Positions 49,952 through 60,691 of a stretch of DNA of 64,000 nt are shown here, in pieces. Under the pieces are notes generated by a model. It saw only the letters and a list, made by a program, of their open reading frames with translations. It did not search any database and was not told the DNA's origin. The DNA is from Amyloporia xantha. Lineage: Eukaryota > Basidiomycota > Agaricomycetes > Polyporales > Adustoporiaceae. The stretch is taken from contig JAYKKR010000001.1 of NCBI GenBank assembly GCA_036971615.1, forward strand, positions 1,922,001 through 1,986,000, given 5' to 3'. A program made the position numbers and the translations under genes. Positions within the stretch are counted from its first letter, which is position 1; every line of letters begins with the position of its first letter.

Positions 49952-51577
49952 ATGCTTGCTCCCGTCCTAATTGCCCTCGCCGGCATGTCCGCGTCCATGG
50001 CGCGCAAAACAATGAAGCCCCTCGAGCTCGCCAGCTCCAGTTGCAGCGCGAGCCTGCCCGCGTCTTGCCAGAACTCGACAACAGAGACCGATTTGTGCTG
50101 CTTCGAGGCGCAGGTGCGTCTCGCTCGCCACCCCTTCTGGGCGTAGGTCCCGGACTACAGCTGACGCACGTTTGTAACGCGTTCTATAGGGCTTGATCCA
50201 GCACGTCCAGGTGCGTATATGCATAGAGTACGGGGCTGCGACACCATCCTGACTCCCGGTCCGGGGCGGCGATAGCTGTGGGACACCGACCCGGTGACGG
50301 GCCCCACCGATAGCTGGACGATCCACGGTCTCTGGCCGAACTAGTGAGTGCCTTCTGTCCCGACGGCGCAAGCATGCCTGACGCCGGGCGTGCAGCTGCG
50401 ACGGCTCGTACACCGAGGACTGCGGGCCGTCCTCGCGCGACTACGACGATATCAGCACGGTCAGTATGGCATGTATCCGGCTGCGCTGTTCGGGGCGCTG
50501 ACACACGGCGCACGTAGCTGCTGCAAAACCAGGGCGCGTCGGACACGCTGAACTACATGAACACGGTGAGACATCTCTTCGGTGAGCTTGCCGCTGACAG
50601 TGCGCTGATGGCTGCGTGGCGATGCCATAGTACTGGCTCAGCGACGACGAGTCGAACGAGGCGTTCTGGGAGGTGAGTGGTGTGCGGCGCCTCTTTTGCA
50701 TGGGATAGGTGTGCTTACCCAGTGGGGCAGCACGAGTGGGACACGCACGGCACATGCTACACGACCCTCCAGCCGTCGTGCTTCCCCAGCAGCGATCCGA
50801 CGGGATCTGATGTTCGTAGCGCTCTCGCCACCATCACCCTGTCGCACTCCTGCTAATCTCATGCTCGCAGGCTGTCGCGTTCTTCGAGACTGTCGTCGGG
50901 CTATTTAAGGTACGATCGCAATGCGCCCCCACCGGCTGATCGTCGCTGACCATCCTGACGCGTCCGCAGACGATCCCGACGTACAGCTACCTCGAGCAGG
51001 CGGGCATCACGCCATCCGAGCACACGACGTACAAGCTCTCGGAGCTCAATGATGCAATCCAGAACGCATACGGCGTGCGTGCCATCATCTCATTCTCTCA
51101 TTATGTCACTGTGTCTGAATTCGACTTCGCGTGCGACGCAGTACACCGCGTCGTTTGACTGCGATGACGACGAGCTGTACCAGATCGAGTACTGGTTCAA
51201 CGTCCAGGGCTCTGTGGCCAACGGGGACTTCGTCCCAATCGGTGCGCAAACACCTTCATCCGTGGCTCCACTGTCTGTGCTTCTAACACGGGTGATTCGG
51301 CAGACGCATTCGAGTCTGGCTCATGCCGCTCCTCGGGGATCAAATACCTGCCCAAGTCCAGCGGCGACGACTCCAAGTCGAGCAGCAGCGGGAGCGAGGG
51401 GCGGAGAGACCTGTAAGCAGGCCTGCATAGAATTAGCGTTCGTCGAGACACGTGTAGAGTGACGAGATTGCCTCCTCCCCCCCTTCTCTTCTGTCCGGGC
51501 ACAGGTCGTTCGGACTCTCCGAGCAGCTGACGCTGCTGTGTTTCAACCTTGTACTCGCGTATGTTTCGTTTCTGTAG
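49952..51577 (+). CDS. secreted ribonuclease T2, possibly membrane-tethered by an alternative C-terminus
   Basis: Endoribonuclease of the T2 family. Exons 49952-50113, 50190-50210, 50276-50343, 50396-50459, 50518-50565, 50631-50672, 50731-50811, 50871-50909, 50970-51074, 51142-51241 and 51304 onward. Signal peptide 'MLAPVLIALAGMSASM'. Both active-site blocks are present: CAS I 'SWTIHGLWPN' and CAS II 'HEWDTHGTCY'; Cys residues are placed as in fungal T2 enzymes. Two ends are possible and both keep frame. Reading through stops at 51414-51416 (280 residues, soluble). Splicing at a canonical donor (51413, gtaagc) to 51505 adds 'FGLSEQLTLLCFNLVLAYVS' and stops at 51575-51577 (303 residues). The latter leaves a Ser/Gly-rich hinge before a hydrophobic end, like a GPI-attachment signal. 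Confidence 0.85.
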
Positions 51578-52305
51578 CCCCTCGCGGCGCGTGTATCGAT
51601 ACCCTTGAACTGGACTCGGAGGACTTGCAGCTGGAGTACTAGTACTGGTGGCGGACTTGTTCCCAGTAAAATATAAACCTATCACAATTTATCATGATGT
51701 TGAGTTGATGTTGAGCTTGCAAATACAGTCGCGTCGAATTGCTAGCTCAGAGTCAGTGACGTCGTGACGATCGCATTTTATGTAAGAGAGGCTTCGAAGC
51801 GCCCCGCTTATTTCTGCCACCATCCAAGATTCGCGTCGAGTCGCCGACACATGATCGGCCCAGGCCCCAGGCAGCGGGGAGTTCCGTATTAGGCAGCCTG
51901 GTTGCCTTTCCGGGCAGTCTCGCAGCTTTGCTCCAAATCTCCAAGGGAACGCCAGCTGCCGCTGTGGCTCGAGCTCCAGCCCAAGAATCAAGCCCCCTTC
52001 TTTACCATGGCCAGCCGTGCATCAGCTCTCTCGTGCGCCGTACCGGCAGGAAGAGCTGACGTCAGTCCATTGCAGTTGGGTACCCATGCTTGCCGAGCCA
52101 TACATCCTCAGACTTCTTCTCCTTCGCTAAACAACCGAGACGCAGTGATGTCACTCTCGGAGCAAGCCCCACCTCCAAGGGACTATAAGGCCCGTAGCTT
52201 TGTTTCCAACGGGTCGACAACACTCTCATACCCATCCACCGACGAGCACCAACACCAGCACCAATCCTCCCCTCCATCCCCATAGCTATCGATATCATTA
52301 TCAAC
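51578..52305. other. upstream region of the CON-6 gene
   Basis: Holds a 127-codon plus-strand frame (51902-52285) ending in a His/Ser/Pro-rich stretch. It runs through the apparent promoter (TATAAGG at 52184, 122 bp before the CON-6 ATG) and has no domain, so it is not called. Nothing else is seen. Confidence 0.5.
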
Positions 52306-52614
52306 ATGTCCAGCCGCGCAGCTGCAGAATCCCACGCCCAAAACGTGCGTTCTGTCTCCAGCATTCTCAGTATCGCTTTTCTGACGTTGTTCCCCCCCCC
52401 CTTCTAGGTCGCTCGCGGTCACAAAGCCGCCATTAGCAACCCAAACGTGTCGGAGGAGGCCAAGGAGCACTCTCGCCAAGTCCTCGAGGAGATAGAGGGC
52501 AGCTCAAACCCTGAGGACTTTGTGGCGAGCACAGACAGCGAGAAGCCTGAGGGCTACAATTCTGACCAAGCTGCCCGCGCAGCAGGCGGAGCTCGGAGTT
52601 CTGGGAGGTACTAA
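52306..52614 (+). CDS. CON-6 family small stress/conidiation protein
   Basis: Two exons (52306-52344, 52408-52614) around a 63-bp intron give 246 nt, 81 residues. The sequence 'NVARGHKAAISNPNVSEEAK' followed by 'EHSRQVLEEIEG' is the CON-6 repeat (Neurospora conidiation protein 6 family), present once. The rest is hydrophilic, with 'SDQAARAAGGARSSGRY' at the end. Members accumulate in spores and under stress or light and are probably cytosolic; biochemical role unknown. The intron sits just before the conserved repeat. TATAAGG lies 122 bp upstream. Confidence 0.88.
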
Positions 52615-53258
52615 AGGCGACCGTAAACAGGTATGTCCGTGCGTTCTCGACCCCAATTACATATATCGCTTACCACCTTTGTGATGCTGTGATGCTACTT
52701 CTAGGCTGTCTACCTCAAAATGTTGACTGGTATACGGACGGTGTAGGAGGTATAAGAAATCATTGTGCTATAGCTTTTGTGCATATCTTGCATGTATCAC
52801 TAGTGCGCAGCTGCGCCCAGATTTCTCAACAGAGAACGCAATCCATATCTGTATCAAAAGGACTAGCTCAGATATGCCAGTGTCCTGCTTGCGCAGCCAA
52901 TGAGCCGCCAACAACCCGTAGCTCCTCATCGTAAGGCCAAGACGGACAATCAAGAGCTTTGATCACTGTATGGAACACAAGCGGTCGTGCGACAAGAACG
53001 TACGGAGCCAACGCTCAAAACACGGGTCCTCCAAACTCATCAGGGAAGTCATCTTGCCCGATACGTTCCCTAAACGCGGTGCAAAATTGTCAACCCTCTT
53101 CGCTGTATTCGTGTGTATAAAACTTACTAATCCGTGTCAGTTGATTTGGGGCGACGCGAAGATGATCATGACCGACCTCGGATGTCATATCGTCCAGCTG
53201 CCGCCTGAATTGCGCACATATATCAAGACGTATTCAGACGCAGGAATACAAGGGGTAC
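52615..53258. other. convergent intergenic region
   Basis: Between the CON-6 and the 61-residue protein genes. No gene is seen. Confidence 0.55.
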
Positions 53259-53586
53259 TTACTGTTGAGAGAAGGTCAGTGAGCTCGGGGTCAGGGAAAA
53301 ATCTGCATACGAGCGTGTCACGACCCACCTCTTCAGCGGCGTTTTGCTTGATCTCGTCGATGGCGTGTCCGACCTTCTCCTTGAGCGAATGCATCACTCC
53401 GCCGCCGCTGGCGTGAGACGACGCTTCGGCATCTGGTTCAGATGCCGTTTTGTCGATACCGGTGACACTGGCGCGCTCCTGGGGATGTGCAGCGATTTAT
53501 GAGCGAGTGGCCTCGACAGCGGGGGCGCGACGGCGGGAATGTGTGGCACGTACGTCAGCGTCAGGGAAGAATTGTTGGTCTTTCAT
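53259..53586 (-). CDS. small hydrophilic protein, 61 residues
   Basis: Three exons (53554-53586, 53329-53478, 53259-53261) give 186 nt; the last exon is only the stop codon TAA after a 67-bp intron. If that intron is retained, the frame continues 39 codons through 'DTLVCRFFPDPELTDLL'. The predicted protein starts 'MKDQQFFPDAD', is acidic in the middle, and ends with the amphipathic helix 'VMHSLKEKVGHAIDEIKQNA'. No family is recognised; size, charge and helix recall small stress proteins such as CON-6 next door, which is only an analogy. A 'tatataag' on the minus strand at about 53678-53685, some 95 bp upstream of the ATG, supports it as a real gene. Confidence 0.5.
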
Positions 53587-55404
53587 CGTGACTTGGCGGG
53601 AGTTACAGACGGGGAAAACAAGTGCTGTGCAGGGTGTCAATTGCAACGAGGGCCAACGGGGAAGACCTGGAGGTCCGTCTTATATAGCCACGATGCTTGC
53701 ATGCATGTGCCGATGAGGTCATGACGAAGACATGGATCTAGAGTAGAACTCTGGCGGCTGTCGACGTCGAGACAGCTGCAGTGAAGCCAGCTGTAGCTCG
53801 AACCAGTGAAGGACGAGAAGATGGTGACCGATTGAGTGGCTCGTCCCAGAATGGCAGCGCGTTTTCCCAATCTGGTAACACAGCCTGTGGCATGAATTCG
53901 AATACGCAATCTCGAGTACGTGCACTCTCGCGTTCCAGCTCCCCATCACATGGAGTGTTTCACGAATCCGGAGTGGGTTTCACCGTACCAGTGTTTCCTC
54001 GCCCGAGCGCTGGGCCGGCCTCTTGTTTAATTAAGTGTTTATGCCCTCGATCGCGAACTCGTTGCAGCGGCCATCTTGCGCAGACAGATCCCGTCATGCC
54101 CCGTCATCGCAATGGGTAATCTTTCGGTGCCCAACATCCAATACCTGGCAGAATGCGTCCAGTCACTGCGCGCCGGGGCGATGTACGACAAACGAAGCAT
54201 GTCGCCATCTTGGGCACAGCGTGAAGTTAGTATTTCGAGGGATGCTAATACGCACCTTCGATTGACGTTGTATGTCTACGGAACGATCGAGTCAGGCATG
54301 CCCGCGCCGTCGCGACAGATCCCTCCAGTTATGCCAGGAGAGTGCATCACCCCATAGAAGTGAGGAATCGGAAGGCCTTTACTAACAGTAACCCAGTCCT
54401 GCCCGCTAGGAGGACAGTTGCGGTGCTCGAATGTCAAACAGCGCGTGCAGTGGGTTTCGAATTTTCATCATCCTTGGACCGTGAGAGTGCTCGGCCAGTA
54501 GCGTATAAATGCGTACGATCGCGATCATGGATGCATTTGAAGCTCTACACTTCCGATCATCTGCCCAAGTGACACTGACGGCACTCTGACGCACTTGTGC
54601 GCATTCTGATGGTACAGCCTATCTTGATGCAAGGATGACAGGAGCGATACTAAGAGCTGTACCGAAGTTGGCTGCATTATGACGGCGCTGGCTGCTGTAG
54701 GTCGGCGGGTTGGCAAAAGGACATAGCCCGGAAACAGCGCCTTCGGGTACCGACACCGCGTTGTGTTATACTTGCAGACATCCTGTGATGGAAAGATGGA
54801 GCTGGTTCCATCCAAGTCGAGGACAAATCTGGTATGCCCGCTATCATTGCAACAGAATGGAAGAGCTTCCCAATATGGCCAAGGGAAAACTCTAAATGCA
54901 AGATCGGAGAGATTGCAAAGTAGGCTCTTCCTCCGATTCGGAAGAAGAACATCCAAACACCCTCACACGCCGGCTCATCGCACAGCGTCACGACCGTCAG
55001 CCAGTGGGTAGATATGCGCACGCCGAATCACATCTCCATCGCTCACGGTGACGGCGACTTGATCATATCCTCCGCGTCGTGACGAGCATGGGCAATCATA
55101 TTTCTCGATTCGTCACGGTGCTGTATTATCCTGACACGGCCACGAGCTACGTTGCGGCCGCATACGATCCGAACGGGCCATATTTTCCTCGTGGCGCCGT
55201 ACCGGGTCAGATGTCAGCACAGTATTGCCAATCGTGCCCAGAATGTCCATCGCAAGGGCGCCCGCCTGTGTACGCTGACCGGACAGCGGCTTCCCATGCA
55301 CAAACAATGCTGTCATCACGCCCGCTGCGCCGTTTTATGATAAGAATAGGCTGCTCCTGCTTCATCCGCGACACTCGCTCTATGCCCCCGCGTCCGTGCC
55401 CGTC
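53587..55404. other. gene-free interval
   Basis: Contains the minus-strand TATA box (about 53678-53685) of the 61-residue protein gene. The remainder has overlapping frames of up to 143 codons on both strands without recognisable content. No gene is supported. Confidence 0.45.
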
Positions 55405-57381
55405 ATGCAACTTGAAGTGGACGGTGTCAACATAACCAGCGCCTCCGGGTGCCCCTTGATCGGGATGCTGCTGGGCACAGTGTGCGTCCGCCAGTGTTCG
55501 TTTCCTATGACGTACTTGAATTGAGACCGACGCTTGTCAGGCTGTACGGTATAACATTCGCGCAGGTCATATTCTACGTGACGAACTATCCCAAAGACCG
55601 CGTCTCGCTGAAGGCCCTCGTGAGTGCTACTGCTGTGCTTTCTCCGGACAGCGATCTGACGGGGCATTCACGTACTAGGTGGCGTTCATCTGGTACGCTG
55701 CATTCCGACCTCGCTATTTTTTTCTTACCCGGGGTGATGTTTGCCTAATCTCTGTCGGGCAGGATCCTGGACTCTGTGCGCGAGATCCTCGTCACACAGG
55801 TAGCTACGTGAAGACTTTCCCTTTGATCAATGACGGAGCTTTCGCAGGTCTCATATTATGAGCTCGTTCTCCATCACTCTGATCTGGCCGCACAACTGCA
55901 GTTTCCGAGGTACAATTTCCGCTTTCTGCCAATCAGTACTGCAATTGAACGTTTGCAATGCCTGGTTATAGAACATATGCCGTGCGTTTCAAGTTATGAG
56001 CGAGTTCATTTTTTTACTGATTGCTCTGCGAAGGTCTACAATGCGTTTTCTGTGAGTAGTGGATTGCTGTGAGCTGATGCCCTTCACTTATTCCAGAGTA
56101 GGCTATCACATCTTTCATCGCACAATGGTGTATAAATAATGTTGCGCGTTACTCATTCCGATTGCTGATCATAGACTGGACAGCTTCTACATCCATGTCA
56201 TTTTCAAATGTGAGTGTGAGTGTATTCACTGCAACAATTGCCCGCATTCTAAGCATTGTTCTCTCTAGTGCTGACAGTCAAAAAATATAAATATTCGCTT
56301 ACCGTGACCGGGGTAAGCTGTCTGTGACATCATTAAAACTGACTGACCATGACACATGTCGATTCATAGGCAACTCTCGCATTACTCTCATTATGTGCAG
56401 TGTCTGTATTGGTGACGAGATTATCTTGTAACTGATCTTTGATATCTATGTTCAGTTTCTGGATTCGGTACGTCATTTATATTATAACGCGTATATATGT
56501 ACAATGATCAACTGCCATATAGTCTTTCTCGGAAGATCGTCAGCGTTCCGTACTTCACGCCTACGAGTTGTGTTCTGAGCGTTTCTCAGGTCAGGCCATC
56601 AAGTCGTGAAGGACTACGTCGACGAGCCAACCGCAGTATGTTGGCCGACGCTTGAGGTCTTTACGTTTGACCGATGTACTATTTTCAGGTCCCTGCGATG
56701 ATAACATGTATCTCGAATGTCATACTGGACATTTACATCGCGGCGGCATTGTGTAACATTTTCCACGGCGCACGTACAACACAGTCAGTTTCTCATAATG
56801 TAACAAACCGTGTTCTTTTCTGACGCCTATCGTCAGTCATCAGGGCACCCAGAATATTATCGAGAAATTATACATGTATGCCATGAACCGTGGTATACTG
56901 TTGTGGTGAGGACTATATACTTCCTCCAACTCACGATGATTTTCAAGCTTGATTACGCCATTTTGAAAGTGTAGTGCAGATCATCGAATTCATCCTGGTG
57001 AGTGGTGAAGTAGCCGTTGTGCGGTATTTTCGACAAGTACAACCCACTTTATTTCTGTCCAGCTCATCAAGGACCACGTCAGCCATACCGACTACGTGTC
57101 CGTGATCTATTTTCCATTCGCATCTCGTGAGTAGCAACAGGAGTCATAATTCTGCAACATTCTCAACGGCTGACATCCCGTTCAAAGTTTACATCAACAC
57201 GGTACTGGCCTCGTACGACACGCCCCATTTTGCGCTGTTGCGTGCTGCGACTGATCACATTTACATGAACAGGTTGAACGCGCGACATCATCTGAATGAG
57301 CTCGATGTAACACAAGGTTGGGAGCTATCCACAAGGATATCATTCATGCCTGAAGGGAGAACCGCGTCTCATTCTGTCTGA
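55405..57381 (+). CDS. DUF6534-like multi-pass membrane protein
   Basis: Recognised at both ends. 5' exons join to 'LIGMLLGTVLYGITFAQVIF', 'YVTNYPKDRVSLKALVAFIW' and 'ILDSVREILVTQVSYYELVL', the first membrane helices and the typical NYPKDR motif of these seven-helix proteins of Agaricomycetes. 3' exons join to 'LIKDHVSHTDYVSVIYF', 'FASLYINTVLASLNARHHLN', the conserved LLATLNAR end. Splice pairs used: 55485/55545, 55619/55679, 55695/55763, 57122/57187, 57216/57271 (approximate to a base or two). The middle (about 55915-56990) is AT-rich; short segments such as 'VYNAFS' and 'SRLSHLSSHN' fit the family, but I could not fix all exons, so decay there is possible. Function unknown. Confidence 0.55.
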
Positions 57382-60300
57382 CGCTTGTGCAACGCTCGCA
57401 TGGGGGTTTGCCGGCACCCTCTCCCGCTTGTATTCTCGTCTTCTTGCCATATTCGGTCCAGAGTCCTCTTCCAAGCGGCGCAGACGCGAGACAGCCCTTT
57501 GAATGGGAACCTACAATGGACAATGTAAGTTTGCTTAGATACGGGTATATGCGCGCGATGGATCCGCTGACTGTTTCTTTCAGCACGGCACGAAACTAGA
57601 CTGTGTATGATCAGAGCAAGGCGCAAGGACTTCTGTTGCGGACTGGGTAGCCTTCATTTGTACACTCGACTGCGCATGAAATACAATTCGGGATGGGAAT
57701 GAGGCTTGCCGACGTGTCTGTCACGCGATGGCGCATCCAGGGCTATGCTCCGACAAAGAAGTAAAGGTAGACCAACCATGTTTCCTGTAAAGATGCTTGA
57801 TCGGTGTAGCTGCGAACCAACTATCGTGCAACCGTGCATCGATATAAGGACACAGCTCACCTGTTTCCATCGATACGCGGAGCTTGGCCATCAGTAGCAC
57901 TGGCCTACTTCAGCTTGCACGGAGCGACAAGAGAAGTGTCTCGAGGTTATTTGACACATCGCGTGAATCGACATCGGACCATTCGTATCGCCTGCGTTTG
58001 GAATGCCATAGTGTAGATACAGTCAAGACGGCAACGTCACAGCGAGATCGTGACTACAGTCTCAAGACGCTGCGGACCCGTCTGGAAGATAGACAGCGCT
58101 TCTCGAATTAGAAGGGGCCGAAGGACCGATATTTACAACGACAGAAGCACTGTGTACGTAGACGCATGACCAGTCGAAGACCTTCCGCCGCACACGTGGA
58201 CTCTGACAGGACGCGCAGAAGACGAGAAGGGCCAACATCGGCATGGATATATAGCGTTCAAAAGGCGCTGCAGTCACCTGGCGGCGCACGTACGGGGTTC
58301 GGCCGACACGAACGTGACAGGTCCGGCGCTGGGACAGCCTGACAGGACCGCAAGAACGGCTTTGAAGGAAGGCCCATGGGAGGTTGACCTGGCGTCTAGC
58401 ATCTGGTCAATAGAGATGCAGATAAGATGATATTTACGGGACTTGGCCGTTGCAGAATAATCCTATCGCAGGAAGATCAATTGCGTATGCAGACTCGCGG
58501 ATGGATAGAGCAACGAGCGGCCAGACGGTCGCGTGAGAGGCTCGGGGACACGCGCTGAGAAGGAACGAGGCGTGATTGGAGGGTACGGAGAAGATGTATA
58601 TGATTGCTTCGGAGCAGACTCCAGTCGACAGGCTGGGCTGTGGCCAACGCAAGGCCTGAAGGAATAATTCGTGATGGACGGGGTCCTGGTGTGACTCGTG
58701 ATTGCACGGCAAGGGACATGCCTCACTGCCGTAATAGGATGGTAAGACAGGATCGACCGCATTCAAGATCAACCAAAAGCCAACGGGAAAGAGATCACTT
58801 CTGACGATTGTGAGTACATGTGAGGGTCGGCGTGTTGTAGTTGAGTCAATTCCCTTTGGAGAATGGAGCAACCCTCGACAGTCTAGCATGCCGTGTTCGC
58901 GTCGGCCGCTTTTGGGGAACGCGTGTAACGACGGGTGTTGAAGTTGTAGCCTTCGAATTCCGTTACGTAGACAAAGGACAGTCCATGGTCGCGTGTCTGT
59001 CTGCAGACTTTTATTAAGTTTATTCCCGCTTCGAGCAAAGCCTAATCTAAATGTTTGACCCTGATCGAAGTAGCATACATCGATGCAACCACAAGTAGGG
59101 TCCTAGGGGTGAAATGCGAACATACCTCTTCAATAAAACCACTGGCAGGTGGTGTATGCAGAACGTACATAGTCATCCGACCCCATAACGCGATCCCGTG
59201 AGTAGTAGAGGGCACAAGGCGGGCTCTATGTGCAATTCGAGCTCAGACATGGTAAGAAAGATGCCAGCACAAACGAAGAGAAAAGAAGCAATGTCAGTCG
59301 ACCGGCCTATTTCTGGGCCCCATCTCGCGACATGAGTGGGTCGATGCTGGGATACGATCGCTGGTTGGATGGATAGCGTGGGGTGGAGCGTAAGAGTGTA
59401 CGCTTGAAGCCTGTATGTACACAGAATGGATATTCATCATCTGTTGACGGAACACAGATTTGCAAAGAGCTGTAACGAGCAGTAAGCGATCGACGTCATG
59501 TCACCACGTGGGAAAGGTAAGTACCTCACCTCTTCGACTCGCCCAACAGAACTCCAGCCGATGGTCGGCCTGCTCGCAGTGGGGCTCAGAAGACTCAGAG
59601 ATGCGGCCTGTTTACATACTTTTGGGCACGGGCGAATGGGAAAAGACTGTCTATCCGACATAGCCTCGTGCTATTGCAGCAAAAGCATTACGGTAGACAG
59701 GAAGACATCGGTGACATTGTGTCAGGAATCGCGTCCAGTTCGCCGAGGCGGTTATGACTCTCGTCAGCGGCAGACTCCACGTACGCTCGAGGTTGAACGT
59801 GCATCATAAACTTGCATCGGGGCCCGAACGCTGGCTGGTTATAATTATACCAGTGGTGAGTGGTGTCGAAGCTGCCATCGTATCCAAGATTGAGGCCTGT
59901 TGTCAGAGTGGATCGCGCGACAGAAAGGGAGGCTGGAGAGCGAATCGCGTGCAGGCCGCCGTCGGCGAGCTCGCTGAGTGAGCGATGACAGTGGGGATTA
60001 CGCGGGGGACGCCATGATGACAGACCACGGCCGGACGGGTGCCTTGGGCGTAGCGGGGAGAAAACTGGAGAGGCCGGACGAAGATGGCAAGCACAAAGTG
60101 GGGGAGTGATGTGTGTCCGATACTGCTCGGCCAGCTATCTGCAGGCGCGCTGCCTTGTCTGTTTCTTCTTCCTCCGTGCCGCCAATGGGCAAGCGCGATC
60201 GCAGCTGCCGTGGTCCGGGCGAGCTCCGGGACAGCTGAGCAGAAGCGTCGGCCATGCTTCCGGATGCGCGCGCTGCTATCTGATCCCTGCTCGGCGTCGG

Positions 60301-60691
60301 CGAGGGCGTCGGCGGAGCTCCGGCCGGAGGTGATAAGCAGAGGCGGGGGTGACGTCAGAGCGCGAAAGCTGGAACGATTGGCCGAGAAAGGCAGCAGGGC
60401 ATGGCAGAGCAGGCCGACCTCCACCGTCCGCACTCCGGGGGTGTTCATCTGCGCCAGCTGGTTTCGTTCGCGCCGATAGTTGACGCTTGCTTCCCAACCA
60501 CCATCTCCGTCCCCCGTATTCCCCTCTATCGCCTCCATATCCGGAATATCCGCCCGTTTATAAGAAAGTGTGTCTCTCTTTTCTCTTTCCCTCTCCATCC
60601 GTGCACCGCGTATCACCCCTTCCTCCGCTACGCGTTTCGAGTTGTTACTGATTGTGTATCGCGTCTATACCCGTCCCTCGCTGAAATATCC
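57382..60691. other. 3.3-kb gene-poor region
   Basis: No gene is supported. From about 59900 the sequence becomes GC-rich with long overlapping frames on both strands (up to 237 codons) that look compositional. 'tttataag' at 60557-60564 followed by a CT-rich tract (60570-60600) is the probable core promoter of the next gene. Confidence 0.5.
60557..60600 (+). promoter_or_regulatory. TATA-like element and CT-rich tract of the ARMT1-like gene
   Basis: 'tttataag' then a pyrimidine-rich stretch, a combination common at transcription starts of highly expressed fungal genes, 95-130 bp before the ATG at 60692. Confidence 0.45.

Noticed and set aside
51902..52285. A 127-codon frame upstream of the CON-6 gene
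   Set aside because: It covers the probable promoter and TATA box of that gene, and its content is low-complexity.
59903..60616. Long frames on both strands (up to 237 codons)
   Set aside because: They mirror each other in a GC-rich promoter region, which yields open frames by composition. No domain was found.
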